From Bacteroidota bacterium (GTDB lineage: Bacteria; Bacteroidota; Bacteroidia; Chitinophagales; Chitinophagaceae), in the NCBI GenBank assembly GCA_018266455.1, contig JAFEAJ010000006.1, forward strand, positions 1 to 64,000: 64,000 bases of DNA, given 5' to 3'. The position numbers and the translations under genes are program-made. Below are positions 27,701-37,789 of the stretch, in pieces (the stretch's first letter is position 1; each line of letters starts with the position of its first letter). Under the pieces are notes generated by a model. The model was not told the origin of the DNA. It saw only the letters and a list, made by a program, of their open reading frames with translations, and did not search any database.

Positions 27701-29033
27701 TATTGGCCGCACCGGTGAAGTGCGCATTATGGATGTGAAGAATGACAGGTTGCTGATAACAAATAACGTTCCTTATGGCGCTACATTGAATGTGAAAGAC
27801 GGACAGAAGGTCAGTAAAGGAGATGTGATATGCACATGGGACCCCTTCAATAATGTAATCATCTCTGAAATAACCGGCATTATCAAATTTGATAATGTGC
27901 TTGAAGGCATCACTTATCGTGAAGAAGCAGATGAACAAACGGGGCATAGGGAAAAAGTAGTGATCGAAACAAAAGACAAAACGAAAATACCTTCTATTCT
28001 GGTGGAGGGGGGGAAGGAAAATAAATCTTATAACCTCCCGGTGGGGTCACACCTGGTAATGGAAGAAGGCGATGATGTAAAAGCAGGCCAGGTAATCGTA
28101 AAAATTCCCCGGGTGCTGGGTAAACTAAGAGATATCACCGGGGGCCTTCCGCGTGTAACAGAATTGTTTGAGGCTCGTAACCCAGGCAACCCGGCTATTG
28201 TTTCTGAAATTGACGGCGTGGTTTCTTTTGGCAACATCAAGCGCGGCAACCGCGAAATTGTGATCGAAGCAAAGGATGGGGTAGTAAAAAAATACCTTGT
28301 CCCGTTAACGCGCCAGATTTTAGCACAGGACGGTGATTTCATTAAAGCAGGATCGCAATTATCCGATGGGCAAATTGCCCCTGCGGATATCCTTTCCATC
28401 AAAGGGCCTTTTGCTGTGCAGGAATATGTAGTGAACGAGATACAGGAAGTGTACAGGTTGCAAGGGGTGAAGATCAATGATAAACACATTGAAGTAATCG
28501 TTCGCCAGATGATGCGCAAATTGACTATCGTAGATCCGGGCGACACCAGGTTCCTTGAAGAAGACACCGTAGATAAGTTTGAGTTCATTGATGAAAACGA
28601 CTGGATCTTCGATAAGAAAGTGATCACTGACCCGGGCGATTCTAAATTGCGGGCAGGGCAGATTGTTAGCTTGCGCGAAGTGAGGGAGGAAAACTCCATT
28701 CTTCGCCGCAACGACAAAAAGCTGGCAGAATTCCGCGAAGCGCATCCGGCAACTTCAGCACCTTTGCTGCTGGGCATCACCAAAGCTTCTCTCGGAACGC
28801 AAAGCTGGATTTCTGCCGCGTCATTCCAGGAAACAACTAAAGTGCTTTCGTCGGCAGCTATCCAGGGCAAAACAGATGATATGCTTGGGCTGAAAGAGAA
28901 CGTGATTACAGGGCACCCGATACCAGCCGGCACCGGCCTGCGCGAATTTGAAAATATGATCGTGGGAAGCAAGGAAGAATACGAATTGCTTCAAACCACA
29001 CGCGAAGCCATGCAGTTTGACGAGGAAGAATAA
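24741..29033 (+). CDS. rpoC: RNA polymerase beta' subunit
   Basis: 1430 residues, complete. N-terminal zinc site C66, C68, C81, C84; the active-site aspartate motif [12 protein letters not shown] near residue 471; bridge/trigger region with [19 protein letters not shown]; a second zinc cluster around [13 protein letters not shown]. The length is typical of Bacteroidota. What is unusual is position: rpoC normally follows rpoB directly in bacteria, but here the gene upstream is hutU and rpoB is nowhere in the window. A strong terminator follows. Confidence 0.98.
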   Translation: MAIKKENRPRATFSKITIGLASPDSILERSYGEVLKPETINYRTYKPERDGLFCERIFGPVKDYECACGKYKRIRYKGIVCDRCGVEVTEKKVRRERMGHIKLVVPVVHIWYFKSLPNKIGYLLGMSSKKLETIIYYERYVVLQPGVRVDKGQNFGDLLTEEEYLEILDTLPKDNQYLPDDDPNKFIARMGAEAVHGLLERIDLDQLSFDLRAAAANETSQQRKADALKRLSVVESFRDANTRIANRPEWMVMQYIPVIPPELRPLVPLDGGRFASSDLNDLYRRVIIRNNRLKRLLEIKAPEVILRNEKRMLQEAIDSLFDNSRKSNAVKAEGGRALKSLSDVLKGKQGRFRQNLLGKRVDYSGRSVIVVGPELKIHECGLPKDMAAELFKPFIIRKLIERGIVKTVKSARKLVDKKEAIVWDILENILKGHPVMLNRAPTLHRLSIQAFQPKLIEGKAIQLHPLVTTAFNADFDGDQMAVHVPLSAAAVLEAQLLMLSSHNILNPQNGTPITLPSQDMVLGLYYITKGKKSTDKEKVRGEGKIFYSPEEVIIAYNEGIVDLHAFVKVKVNVRAHNGDLEKKLIETTVGRVLFNQHVPTDAGFINALLTKKSLREIIGDIIKWTNVPKTAKFLDDIKQLGFRMAFRGGLSFNINDLIIPDTKEELLGNAKSEVDEVWDNYNMGLITNNERYNQIVDIWSRVDTRITETLIRELSSDKQGFNSVYMMLDSGARGSKQQIKQLAGIRGLMAKPRKSGSTGSEIIENPILSNFKGGLNVLDYFISTHGARKGLADTALKTADAGYLTRRLVDVAQDVVITEEDCGTLRGIATSALKDNEDIVEPLYDRILGRVSLHDVYDPVTEKQIIAAGEEIAEESAKKIEEAGIETIEIRSVLTCESKRGVCVKCYGKNLATGYTTQRGDAVGIIAAQSIGEPGTQLTLRTFHVGGVAGSASVESTMLAKFDGTIQFDGLRTVAVENNEGNKVQVVIGRTGEVRIMDVKNDRLLITNNVPYGATLNVKDGQKVSKGDVICTWDPFNNVIISEITGIIKFDNVLEGITYREEADEQTGHREKVVIETKDKTKIPSILVEGGKENKSYNLPVGSHLVMEEGDDVKAGQVIVKIPRVLGKLRDITGGLPRVTELFEARNPGNPAIVSEIDGVVSFGNIKRGNREIVIEAKDGVVKKYLVPLTRQILAQDGDFIKAGSQLSDGQIAPADILSIKGPFAVQEYVVNEIQEVYRLQGVKINDKHIEVIVRQMMRKLTIVDPGDTRFLEEDTVDKFEFIDENDWIFDKKVITDPGDSKLRAGQIVSLREVREENSILRRNDKKLAEFREAHPATSAPLLLGITKASLGTQSWISAASFQETTKVLSSAAIQGKTDDMLGLKENVITGHPIPAGTGLREFENMIVGSKEEYELLQTTREAMQFDEEE

Positions 29034-29054
29034 TTTTTTGTATACAATAAATAC

Positions 29055-29084
29055 AAGCAGGAGGGCTAACTTCCTGCTTTTTTG
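29055..29084 (+). terminator. Intrinsic terminator of rpoC
   Basis: Stem AAGCAGGA / TCCTGCTT (29055-29062 with 29072-29079), 9-nt loop, followed by a T run. Confidence 0.8.
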
Positions 29085-29213
29085 TTTTAAGATCGCGCAG
29101 TAATTGCAAGAATAAGGGGTATCAAATGCAAATGTTGAAGCCAACAGCTTGAACCGTTGCTGATTTAACAATTTTATTATGTCGAAAGAATTTAAATTGC
29201 GCAAAAACTTTTG

Positions 29214-29801
29214 ATGAAGAATATTTCTACTATAATAAGTTTTATTTGCCTTGTGCTTATTGGTGTGCTTTTTTATTTGTTCTATAACCATGCCGAACAG
29301 ATGAATGCCATATCTAAAAAAACAGATAAACAGCCAACCAATGCTTTTAAGATTGCTTATTTCGAAATGGATTCAATTGAAGCGCATTACAATTATTTCA
29401 AAGATGCTTTGGGCCAATTGAAAGAAAAAGAAACAGCAATGAATAGCAAGCTGGCAAAGATCACACAACAAAACCAGGGCAGGATTTTGGAATGGCAAAA
29501 AAAGGGCTCGAGTATGACCCAGGCTGAAAGCCAGCAGGCGCAGCAGGAATATGCCCAGATGCAACAGGATTTTTTAAGCGAAAAACAAAAAATGCAGGAC
29601 GAACTGGCCAAGAACAATGCCGATGTGATGACTGATATAAAAAACAAAATCGAAAATTTCCTAAAAGATTATAACAAGCAAATGAATTTTGAATTTATTT
29701 TTTCATACGACCCTACTACCTTCATTTTTTACAAAGACAGCACACTAAATATTACCGGCGATGTGATTGCGGGCCTGAATGCAGGCTATAAAAAGAAGTG
29801 A
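29214..29801 (+). CDS. OmpH/Skp-like periplasmic coiled-coil protein
   Basis: 195 residues from ATG 29214. An uncleaved or late-cleaved hydrophobic segment (about 5-25) is followed by the strand KIAYFEMDSIEAHYNYFKDA and a long helical arm (about 70-150) rich in Gln, Lys and Glu. The C-terminal strand FEFIFSYDPTTFIFYKDSTLNIT closes the body domain. This is the Skp layout: a chaperone for outer-membrane proteins on their way to the Bam complex. It is single here rather than next to bamA. Confidence 0.85.
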   Translation: MKNISTIISFICLVLIGVLFYLFYNHAEQMNAISKKTDKQPTNAFKIAYFEMDSIEAHYNYFKDALGQLKEKETAMNSKLAKITQQNQGRILEWQKKGSSMTQAESQQAQQEYAQMQQDFLSEKQKMQDELAKNNADVMTDIKNKIENFLKDYNKQMNFEFIFSYDPTTFIFYKDSTLNITGDVIAGLNAGYKKK

Positions 29802-29827
29802 AATTAATGCTTCCTTACTTTCATTCA

Positions 29828-29976
29828 AGAAGTTGTTTAAAAACAATTGCAGGAATTTTATATAACAGAGGTTCGGCTTTTCCAAAGCGATAACTGGTGA
29901 TGAATTTTATGATCTGCATTGCTTTGGGAAAAATTGAACAGGCTGGTTTCTCCAACAATCATTTTTAAATAGGCAC
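29828..29976. repeat. Palindromic intergenic repeat, copy 3 (inverted relative to copy 2)
   Basis: 149 bp. Left end GAAGTTGTTTAAAAACAATT corresponds to the right arm of copy 2. The right end, read on the minus strand, TTTAAAAATGATTGTTGG corresponds to the left arm of copy 2. Inner motif CTTTTCCAAAGC pairs with GCTTTGGGAAAA. Confidence 0.75.
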
Positions 29977-30046
29977 TAAAAGAAATAGCGGTAGAATTTT
30001 TTCTGCGGCTGTTTTGATTTGCTTATCTTCCGACATAAATTTTTTT

Positions 30047-31510
30047 ATGACAGAACAGGCTCCTCACTTCAAACCTTCGCTAGGGTTATTAGACGCTACA
30101 ATGATTGTTGCAGGCTCTATGATTGGTTCAGGAATTTTTATTGTCAGTGCAGATATTACGAGGCATGTAGGGAGTGCAGGCTGGCTGATTGCTGTTTGGG
30201 TAATAACAGGGGCTATGACCGTAATTGCGGCGGTGAGCTATGGGGAACTTAGCGCTATGTTCCCCAAGGCAGGCGGCCAGTATGTTTATTTAAAAGAAGC
30301 TTTTAACCCGCTGACTGGCTTCTTATATGGGTGGAGCTTTTTTGCGGTGATACAAACAGCCACCATTGCAGCAGTTGGTGTTGCCTTCGCGAGGTTCACC
30401 GCTTACTTCATCCCTGCTTTTAGTGAAAAGAACATCCTGATATCAGTCAGCCCGGGTTTTGATTTTAAAATTTCTGCAGCCCAGGTTGTTTCAATATTTG
30501 TAATCGTGCTGCTAACATATATCAATACACGTGGGATCAAAACCGGCAAAACCATTCAGACCATTTTCACTTCCGCTAAAATTCTTGCATTGTTCGGGCT
30601 GATCGCTTTAGGGTTCCTTGTGGTGAAAGAGAGCTTTTGGGGAACAAATTGGAGCACTGGTTTTTCTGCTTCGCAGGACTTAGGCAGCAAAGATGCCGGC
30701 GGGGCATTAAGCCCAACAGGCTGGCAAAGTATAGGCGGTGTTGCTTTGCTTGGCGCTATCGCAGCTTCTATGACCGGTTCTATTTTTAGCAGCGACGCAT
30801 GGAATAATGTGACCTTTATTGCAGGAGAGATCAAAAACCCCAGGCGCAATGTTGGGTTGAGTTTGTTCCTGGGCACTTTTTTGGTCAGCGCCATTTACAT
30901 CACTACTAACCTGATGTACGTGCATGTGCTCCCCTTGAATAATATTGCATTCCCGCATGAAGACAGGTTAGCTGTGGCTGCTGCGAACGTGATGTTTGGA
31001 GGAGCAGGCAGCTCCATCATTGCCATCCTGATCATGATATCCACTTTTGGGTGCATTAACGGGCTGGTGCTTGCGGGGGCTAGGGTGTACTATACCATGG
31101 CGCTTGACGGCCTTTTCTTTAAGCCGGCATCAAGGTTAAATGGCAACGCAGTCCCACAATGGTCTTTATGGGCACAATGTGTAGTAGCTTCGCTATTGTG
31201 CCTGAGCGGAAGCTACGGGCAATTGCTGGATATGATATCGTTTGTTGCTGTTGCATTTTATGTTATCACTATAGCCGGTATTTTTGTGCTCCGCAAAAAA
31301 ATGCCTGATGCCGATCGCCCATATAAAGCTTTCGGTTATCCTTTTTTGCCATTGCTATATATACTGATGGGAACAGCATTTTGTATATTGCTGATAATTT
31401 ATAAACCTTCTTATACCTGGCCCGGGTTGATCATAACGCTGATAGGTATCCCCATTTATTATATCGCAGTATCAAAAAAAAATAAGGTTGCTGATCACCT
31501 GATCCATTAA
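30047..31510 (+). CDS. APC-superfamily amino-acid permease
   Basis: 487 residues, about 12 membrane helices. Start at ATG 30047, since the open frame before it is unrelated. TM1 carries MIVAGSMIGSGIFIVSADI, the unwound GSGIF substrate motif of APC transporters. A periplasmic or loop insert lies at about 205-240 (SASQDLGSKDAGGALSP). Nearest to LAT/basic amino-acid type permeases; the substrate is not predictable. The C-terminus is convergent with the alpha-galactosidase-like gene, overlapping by 4 bp. Confidence 0.9.
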   Translation: MTEQAPHFKPSLGLLDATMIVAGSMIGSGIFIVSADITRHVGSAGWLIAVWVITGAMTVIAAVSYGELSAMFPKAGGQYVYLKEAFNPLTGFLYGWSFFAVIQTATIAAVGVAFARFTAYFIPAFSEKNILISVSPGFDFKISAAQVVSIFVIVLLTYINTRGIKTGKTIQTIFTSAKILALFGLIALGFLVVKESFWGTNWSTGFSASQDLGSKDAGGALSPTGWQSIGGVALLGAIAASMTGSIFSSDAWNNVTFIAGEIKNPRRNVGLSLFLGTFLVSAIYITTNLMYVHVLPLNNIAFPHEDRLAVAAANVMFGGAGSSIIAILIMISTFGCINGLVLAGARVYYTMALDGLFFKPASRLNGNAVPQWSLWAQCVVASLLCLSGSYGQLLDMISFVAVAFYVITIAGIFVLRKKMPDADRPYKAFGYPFLPLLYILMGTAFCILLIIYKPSYTWPGLIITLIGIPIYYIAVSKKNKVADHLIH

Positions 31511-33621
31511 TATTCTACCCTCCATAAGACGGGTCCTGGGTTAGACCTGATGGTAATGGTTCTCATTTCCCCTTCTTTTTTATTTGCAATGACTTTTCCA
31601 TTATTGCAGCTCCATTTTTTATAGTGGAAATGGGAAGGTTCGTAAATGTACAACTGGTAATCATCATCGGTGGTGATATCACTGGTGCCTTCGAGCGCAT
31701 TTTCTTTCCATGAAATGCTTCTCAGCTCCAATGCCCCGCAACTGATATGCCTGTTGGTTGCGAGCAGTTGTGGATGGTTTTTCTTTTCGCGGATACAAAA
31801 AACCTGGCAGCGATAAGCGGTGTCAATTGCACCAGGGAGGAAGCTATCCAGGAACTCTCCCAGAAATTTTTTTGTCCAGAATTCAAAGCACAGGTATGTT
31901 TTTTTGTCATCTAACCCAAGGTCTTTGAAACTGACTTTGGGGTCTCTTTCATCTAGCCTTCCCAACACTATCCAATTTTCAAAAGGCTTATTTATCTCCA
32001 ATGAAAATAAACCAGTAGTGGTTGTTGATGACGCATCAAACATCCTTGGCCCAGAGCCGCTCATCTCCACATCTGCCATTTCAATATGTGATGACCGCGA
32101 AGGATCTACATCATACACCTGCCCGGGTTGCGTGTACAGAACAGGGATGCTCCTTCTTGCTGCTTCGATCAATGGCGATTCATATTTTTCTGGTTTATCT
32201 GTGAGCATAAATATGGATCCTGTTAGGGAGGTGGCAGTACAAGAGCGGTAAGCTTCTTTTTGGCTCAGTTCAATGTGATCGGGATCGTTTCGCCATATAA
32301 TATTGTTGTACGAGTTAAATTGAGCAAGGCCGGCATAGCTAAAACCATCATTACCGATCCGGCAGCCATGTACTAACCCTACCAGCTCAGGACGGATTCC
32401 CCAACAGGCAAGCAAAAAATTGTCTTTACCGATTTCCCGGCGAACCGTTTTTACAAAATTCCTGAAAGATTCGTCTCTGTCAACTTTTTTTTGTGTGAAA
32501 TATTCTGCATAAGAATTGTAGCCTTCATATTTCAAATGCCTTAATGCATCTAATTTAAAGTATTTCCAACCTTGCTGCTGCAATGAATGATAAACGGGGG
32601 AAACAAGCTGGTCAAGCGTTTGTTGTTGCGAAGCATCCATGATATACCCAATCCAGTTCCCATTGGCAGGTTGGCCATTTTTATTTTGCACAAAAAATTT
32701 TTTGTTTGCATAAGCGGCTGCTGAATCTGCGAAAGATACATTTGTCCAGATGCCTGGCGTTAACCCTTGTTCAGAAATATAAGCAGCAAGGCTTTGCAAG
32801 CCTGATGGGAATTTTTCATTCGCGTGCAGCCAGGTTGCAGGCAACCCAACTGGGGTTTGCTGGTATCCATCATCCATCTGGATGTATTCTAACCCAAATG
32901 GTTTTAATTTCCGGGAAAGCACATTTGCAGTGCGTTTTATTTTCTCTTCATCAATCTGGTCCAAATAAGCAAACCAGGAACACCAACCGGTTACCGGCTT
33001 TTTCCAAACTGAATAAGCTGATGGATTAAAATAATGCAGCCCCCTGTGATTTTTGTAATAATGCGGCCTGATACGGATGATGATCTCTTCGCCTGTTACA
33101 GAAAAATGGTATTGAACGCTGCTGTCTGACAAGGTTACTGGCTCAATTGAAATTTTATCATACACGTCATCAAAAGAAATTAAAAGATCGTTTTTTCTTT
33201 CATAAACTGACTGGTTGCGCAGGTTGTGGCTTGGGCCGATTACCTGGCGAACGAGTTTTAACCCGTCTTTAGGGTCAGATTCGCAGGCTATAGATTCGCC
33301 GCTGCCGTAAATCGTTCCGCTCAGCTCTATTTTTTTTCCAGAGGTAATAACAATGGTTTGGTAAACGCGCCCGGCTATAGTTTCCTTTTTTGAATTAAGG
33401 GTATAACTCCCATTAATTTGTTTTACTGCTGCTTCACAAAAATTCAGGTTATGGTATGAAATCGAAATGAAGTTTTGCCGGGCCTCAATGGCGGCAGTGT
33501 CGGGTCCCTGTGCTAAGGAAGGATGGTGCCCAAAAATCAGGATGAAAATCGCGAATGCTGTTTTTATCCTGGTAATGTTAGGTAGTGTTTTTAGTTCCCT
33601 GGTTGATTGTAAAACTTCCAT
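31507..33621 (-). CDS. Secreted alpha-galactosidase-like glycoside hydrolase (clan GH-D)
   Basis: 704 residues. Signal peptide about 1-38 (ends SLAQG). Beta-sandwich to about 205, then a TIM barrel with GWCSWFAYLD, YIQMDDGYQ, nucleophile Asp358 in KYFKLDAL, and Arg421/Asp425 (CRIGND) spaced as the substrate-binding Arg and acid/base Asp of GH27/GH36. A C-terminal beta domain follows. Likely removes alpha-galactose from glycoproteins or polysaccharides in the periplasm or at the surface. The start overlaps the stop of the upstream peptidase gene by about 31 bp, so they are coupled. Confidence 0.85.
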   Translation of the reverse strand: MEVLQSTRELKTLPNITRIKTAFAIFILIFGHHPSLAQGPDTAAIEARQNFISISYHNLNFCEAAVKQINGSYTLNSKKETIAGRVYQTIVITSGKKIELSGTIYGSGESIACESDPKDGLKLVRQVIGPSHNLRNQSVYERKNDLLISFDDVYDKISIEPVTLSDSSVQYHFSVTGEEIIIRIRPHYYKNHRGLHYFNPSAYSVWKKPVTGWCSWFAYLDQIDEEKIKRTANVLSRKLKPFGLEYIQMDDGYQQTPVGLPATWLHANEKFPSGLQSLAAYISEQGLTPGIWTNVSFADSAAAYANKKFFVQNKNGQPANGNWIGYIMDASQQQTLDQLVSPVYHSLQQQGWKYFKLDALRHLKYEGYNSYAEYFTQKKVDRDESFRNFVKTVRREIGKDNFLLACWGIRPELVGLVHGCRIGNDGFSYAGLAQFNSYNNIIWRNDPDHIELSQKEAYRSCTATSLTGSIFMLTDKPEKYESPLIEAARRSIPVLYTQPGQVYDVDPSRSSHIEMADVEMSGSGPRMFDASSTTTTGLFSLEINKPFENWIVLGRLDERDPKVSFKDLGLDDKKTYLCFEFWTKKFLGEFLDSFLPGAIDTAYRCQVFCIREKKNHPQLLATNRHISCGALELRSISWKENALEGTSDITTDDDYQLYIYEPSHFHYKKWSCNNGKVIANKKEGEMRTITIRSNPGPVLWRVEY

Positions 33622-35369
33622 GATGTTTTATAATCTTTGCTGAGCGGCTGGTTTGTTAATATAGCCCGGATCATTTCAATGGGCATGCAGTTCAGGTGCA
33701 TAATGGAATCATGAAATTGCTTATAGGTCATTTTGCCACTATCAACCAGTTCTTTTTTCAATGCATAAAATTGCCTGCCCCCGGTTAAATAGGCCAATTG
33801 ATATAGCGGGGGATACCCTCCTTCAAACGAACGCCTCACTTCACCTTCTGCATTTGCCCTTTCATGATTGACTTTATCAACCAAAAAGTCAATACATTGT
33901 TGTGGTGTCCATTTGCCGATATGATAGTTCAGGGAGAAAATGATCCTTGCACATCGGTGCATGTGCCAGAACAACATCCCGATCCTGTCTTCTGGGGTTT
34001 TAGCAAAGCCAAGGTCCCATAATAACAATTCCCAGTAAAGGCTCCACCCTTCCACCCAAAAGGGTGTGTTGAAATTGCGGTAAGACCTGTATCGTTCGTT
34101 CATGAAAAATTCCAGGTTATGGCCGGCAATCAGTTCATGGTGCACAGTTGCTCTTGAGAAATGTGGGTTGTTGCCGCGCATGCTCATCAGTTTTTCATCT
34201 TCAGTCATTGTGTTGGTAGGATAGGAGATAATGATGCTTTCGCCGCCTAGAAAAAACGGGTTCACCAGTTGGCGTTCCGGTGACATCATGTACATGCCCC
34301 ATGTTTCTTCTGCAAGCGGCGGTATGGTTATTAAATCATGCTTCTTCAAAAAGTCAATTGATTCCTGATAGAGGCCCAAAATCATTTCGGGCTGTTTGCC
34401 AACAGGCACATAACTGTTCTTCACTTTTTCTTCAGCGGCTTTCCAGTCATCGCCAAAACCCATATCCCTCGAAGCTTTCAGCATTTCTTTTTCGCACCAG
34501 GCAAATTCTTTATTGGCAATATCAATCAGTTCCTCGGGCGAGTAAGGAATCATTTCATACTGCAATTGCCTCACCAGTTCGTCTCGCCCAACAGGTTGGC
34601 CAATGATCCCGCTTTTATCGGGCATGGCAATATTTTCTCTTTTTTTCCTGAAGGCATTTGCATAATCGCCCAGCAGGCTGTCGAGGGTTTTATAGGGCTT
34701 CGGCATCCACCAGGTGAACGCCGGGTCATAGCCGTTATAAAACTGGTAAACATTTTCAGCAGCGGCTTTGATGAGCCTTATATTATCAATTGCATCGTAA
34801 GTGCTTTCGAGCGAAACTGTTTTGTCGTCTTTCAATTTTGCTTCCATTGATTTTATGGCATTGCCTATATCTGACCACTCTTTTGCCATTTTTTCTGCAT
34901 CCAGTTGTGTGCCGCGGCGGCGAAGTTTTTCTGCTGCAAATAGGTTATCGGCAAACGGCACCCATTGTTTTATTTTTTCGTATGCTGCTGTTTTTGTGGC
35001 AGATTGTTTCAGGCTGGCATCCAGGTCTCTTTTGAAAAGGATATAGTCTGCTTTGCATTCTTGCGGAAGCTTGTTGAAATCTATCATTGAAAGTTTTTGC
35101 AAATACTCATTGTACAACTTTTCCATCCGAGCTCTTTTTTCGGGAGATGCTGCGCCATTATAGTCGCGCCTTCCATAACCAAAAGGCGAATCGTTCCCTG
35201 ATGGGGTGTAAAATCTTTGCAGTGCTTCATAATCGGCATTGTACTGCTGCATCACGTACGGCATTTCATTGCAGGGCACATAATCGAATTTTAGTTGTGC
35301 AAGGCAAAGTGATGATGCAAAAAGCAAAACCGTGACAAATGAAAACTTTCTCATGTAAGGGCTGTGCAT
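33591..35369 (-). CDS. Secreted DUF885-family metallopeptidase
   Basis: 592 residues with a signal peptide; ATG 35354 (MRKFSFVTVLLFASSLCLAQ) is an equally likely start. The mostly helical DUF885 fold carries the zinc motif HHELIAGH with a downstream glutamate in WVEGWSLYWE, both well preserved. Relatives are putative zinc carboxy- or dipeptidases of unclear specificity. It lies 206 bp after the hydroxyproline epimerase gene and overlaps the galactosidase gene, which suggests a role in trimming glycopeptides. That link is inference. Confidence 0.88.
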   Translation of the reverse strand: MHSPYMRKFSFVTVLLFASSLCLAQLKFDYVPCNEMPYVMQQYNADYEALQRFYTPSGNDSPFGYGRRDYNGAASPEKRARMEKLYNEYLQKLSMIDFNKLPQECKADYILFKRDLDASLKQSATKTAAYEKIKQWVPFADNLFAAEKLRRRGTQLDAEKMAKEWSDIGNAIKSMEAKLKDDKTVSLESTYDAIDNIRLIKAAAENVYQFYNGYDPAFTWWMPKPYKTLDSLLGDYANAFRKKRENIAMPDKSGIIGQPVGRDELVRQLQYEMIPYSPEELIDIANKEFAWCEKEMLKASRDMGFGDDWKAAEEKVKNSYVPVGKQPEMILGLYQESIDFLKKHDLITIPPLAEETWGMYMMSPERQLVNPFFLGGESIIISYPTNTMTEDEKLMSMRGNNPHFSRATVHHELIAGHNLEFFMNERYRSYRNFNTPFWVEGWSLYWELLLWDLGFAKTPEDRIGMLFWHMHRCARIIFSLNYHIGKWTPQQCIDFLVDKVNHERANAEGEVRRSFEGGYPPLYQLAYLTGGRQFYALKKELVDSGKMTYKQFHDSIMHLNCMPIEMIRAILTNQPLSKDYKTSWKFYNQPGN

Positions 35370-35575
35370 AGCAGTTGTTATTTAGTGTTGAAGTTCAGAA
35401 ATATTTTGATACCAGCGCATGCAATCCTATTGAACATTCTTGCGACGCTCCATTCATCGGCTGTGCTGCTATTGAGCGAAGGGGCAGTTCCTGTCCCAGG
35501 TCTTTTGCTTCTGTTGTTCCATTTAAGGAGCATGGTCAATCTACTACTTCCCATGCCCGCTAAAGTACTGCCGGC

Positions 35576-36577
35576 TCATATCACCTGGAACCCGTGCGCA
35601 TACGGGTCGTCATCATCAATGATGATATTATTATATCCTGTGACAATGGCCCATCCTTCAATGCTTGGGTAAATCGCAGGTTTCCCTGCAACGGTTGTTT
35701 CTTCTTCGATCCTTCCTGTAAATTGGGAACCGATAATGCTTTCGTGAATAAATTCATCGCCCTTCTTCAATTTGCCTTTTGCATGCCATTGCGCCATGCG
35801 TGCAGAGGTCCCTGTTCCGCAAGGCGAACGGTCAATTGCTTTATCTCCATAAAAAACCGCATTGCGCGCAGTTGCTTCGGGCGAAATTGTTTTTCCTGCC
35901 CAAAGAATATGGCTCAATCCTTTGATGTGCTCATTTTCCGGATGAATAAATTTATATTTTTCATTTAATCTTTCTCTGCAAACCCTGCTCCATGAAATCA
36001 ATTGATCGGCTTTAAAATGCTCAAGCCCGCTAAAATTTTTTTGCGGGTCAACGATGGCATAAAAATTCCCGCCATAAGCAACATCCACTTTCAGCAGCCC
36101 TAAATCAGGGCATTCAACTTCCAGGTCTTCTGCATATAAAAACGATTTCACGTTCGTCAGCTTTACCGACCTCACTTTTTTCCCTTCCTGTTTGTATTCT
36201 ACCAAAACCAATCCTGCAGGCGTTTCCAATCGAAGTTTGCCAGGAGTTTTTGGAATGATCAATCCTTGTTCGATAGCGATGGTTACTGTTCCTATTGTTC
36301 CATGCCCGCACATCGGAAGGCATCCGCTTGTTTCGATAAATAAAATACCAATATCATTTTGTTCATTATGTGGCGGGTATAAAATACTTCCGCTCATCAT
36401 GTCGTGGCCACGTGGTTCGAACATCAATCCTTTTCTTATCCAATCGTATTCATTCAAAAAATGAAGGCGTCTCTCCATCATGCTGTTGCCTTGCAATATC
36501 GGCCCGCCGCCGGCCACAAGGCGAACAGGGTTCCCGCAAGTGTGAGCATCTACACAAAAAAAAATTTTTGAAGCCAT
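35576..36577 (-). CDS. 4-hydroxyproline 2-epimerase (proline racemase family)
   Basis: 333 residues. Cofactor-independent epimerisation of trans-4-hydroxy-L-proline to cis-4-hydroxy-D-proline, the entry step of bacterial hydroxyproline catabolism. Both catalytic cysteines are present: Cys90 (LPMCGHGTIG) and Cys253 (DRSPCGTGTSAR). This separates it from the 3-hydroxyproline dehydratases of the same family, which lack the second. The MFEPRGHDMMSG segment also fits. Starts 10 bp after the DapA-family gene. The D-hydroxyproline oxidase and the semialdehyde dehydrogenase of the pathway are not in the window. Confidence 0.93.
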   Translation of the reverse strand: MASKIFFCVDAHTCGNPVRLVAGGGPILQGNSMMERRLHFLNEYDWIRKGLMFEPRGHDMMSGSILYPPHNEQNDIGILFIETSGCLPMCGHGTIGTVTIAIEQGLIIPKTPGKLRLETPAGLVLVEYKQEGKKVRSVKLTNVKSFLYAEDLEVECPDLGLLKVDVAYGGNFYAIVDPQKNFSGLEHFKADQLISWSRVCRERLNEKYKFIHPENEHIKGLSHILWAGKTISPEATARNAVFYGDKAIDRSPCGTGTSARMAQWHAKGKLKKGDEFIHESIIGSQFTGRIEEETTVAGKPAIYPSIEGWAIVTGYNNIIIDDDDPYAHGFQVI

Positions 36578-36587
36578 CTTGGTTCAT

Positions 36588-37535
36588 TTATTTTTCCATT
36601 GCTTCCCATGAAGCGCTTTTCAAATGGAGATACTCTGGCAAAGCGGGCCGATTTGCCAATGCAGAATCAATTACCTGCTGCACTCTTTTTCTTTCTTCCC
36701 CCTCTAACACCAACCTTGGTGCTCTCACATATTCCGAGCCGATGCCTGTTGCTTTTGCAGCCAGTTTGATATATTGTACCAGCTTTGGATGAATATCCAA
36801 TTCAAGCAATGGCAAAAACCAACGATAAATTTCGAGTGCTTCTCTAAATTTTCCTGCTTTCATCAGCCTAAAGATGGCTACTGTTTCTTTTGGGAATGCA
36901 TCTACCAGCCCTGCAACCCAGCCATCCGCCCCTGCAGCGAGGCTTTCATATGCAAGCGGGTCAACGCCGGTCAGCACTTTAAAGCGACTTCCAAATCGGT
37001 TATGCATGCGCGTTATATTGGAAATGTCCCTTGTTGATTCCTTCACTGCCTGGACAGAAGGCAATTTTGTAAGCTCCTCGAACATATCCAGTGTGACTAA
37101 TATTTTATAATCAACCGGGTTATTATAGATCATGATCGGCAGGGGTGTAGCTGAGGCGACCACTTTGAAAAATTCCAGCGTTTCGCGGCTGTCGGCATTG
37201 TACCTCATCGGTGGCAGCAGCATCAATGCGTCTGCTCCGTTTTTCTCTGCATCTTTAGCGGCCTGTACTGCAGCTTTAGTGGACTGCTCCGCAATATTTA
37301 CGATTACCGGTATGCTGCCCCCCAATACTTCTTTGCTATAGATCAATAATTCATTTGTTTCACTGTTTAATAATGTGCTTGCCTCTCCAAGCGAGCCGCC
37401 GAGCACAATGCCATCAACCCCTGCTTTTACCTGGGCATGCAGGTTTTTTGCAAAAAGGTCAAAGTCTATTTCTTCATTTTTTTTAAAGGGCGTGAGCAGC
37501 GCAGGGTACACGCCTTGCCAGTTTACCGTTGCCAT
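36588..37535 (-). CDS. DapA-family lyase/deaminase, probably for a hydroxyproline intermediate
   Basis: 315 residues, DHDPS/N-acetylneuraminate lyase barrel. Schiff-base Lys165 (AVKEST), Tyr137 (MIYNNP) and the GGSLGEASTL substrate loop are present. It precedes the hydroxyproline epimerase by 10 bp. In proteobacterial clusters the DapA-type enzyme beside that epimerase is pyrroline-4-hydroxy-2-carboxylate deaminase, so that is the best guess. A true dihydrodipicolinate synthase or a keto-acid aldolase is possible. It is the first gene of the leftward unit and is divergent from susC. Confidence 0.88.
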   Translation of the reverse strand: MATVNWQGVYPALLTPFKKNEEIDFDLFAKNLHAQVKAGVDGIVLGGSLGEASTLLNSETNELLIYSKEVLGGSIPVIVNIAEQSTKAAVQAAKDAEKNGADALMLLPPMRYNADSRETLEFFKVVASATPLPIMIYNNPVDYKILVTLDMFEELTKLPSVQAVKESTRDISNITRMHNRFGSRFKVLTGVDPLAYESLAAGADGWVAGLVDAFPKETVAIFRLMKAGKFREALEIYRWFLPLLELDIHPKLVQYIKLAAKATGIGSEYVRAPRLVLEGEERKRVQQVIDSALANRPALPEYLHLKSASWEAMEK

Positions 37536-37642
37536 AATTCAATTTTAATGATAAAATTTTAAGACAGGCAAAATTAATATTCCTGCGCTTAACGCAAGAT
37601 CAGCAATTGATTTTTTCTTTACCGATATTAATGCCTAATCTG

Positions 37643-37672
37643 TTGGCATGATACGAAATTGGGTAATATTTG
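37643..37672 (+). promoter_or_regulatory. Probable susC promoter
   Basis: TTG at 37643-37645, 19-bp spacer, AATATTTG at 37665-37672 (one mismatch to TAnnTTTG). It predicts a leader of roughly 110 nt before the susC ATG at 37790. Confidence 0.45.
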
Positions 37673-37789
37673 AATGGTTTTTATCAATTCCTGCCTAAGG
37701 CATACAAAAGCAAGGTCGTAAGTTTGAAAATAAATGTCATTAATACATTTATAATAATAAATCAATCATTTACAATCAAACCAACTGTT

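Noticed and set aside
28028-28972. Long open frame on the minus strand inside rpoC
   Set aside because: Lies fully inside a conserved essential gene in the antisense direction, and its translation has no domain-like pattern.
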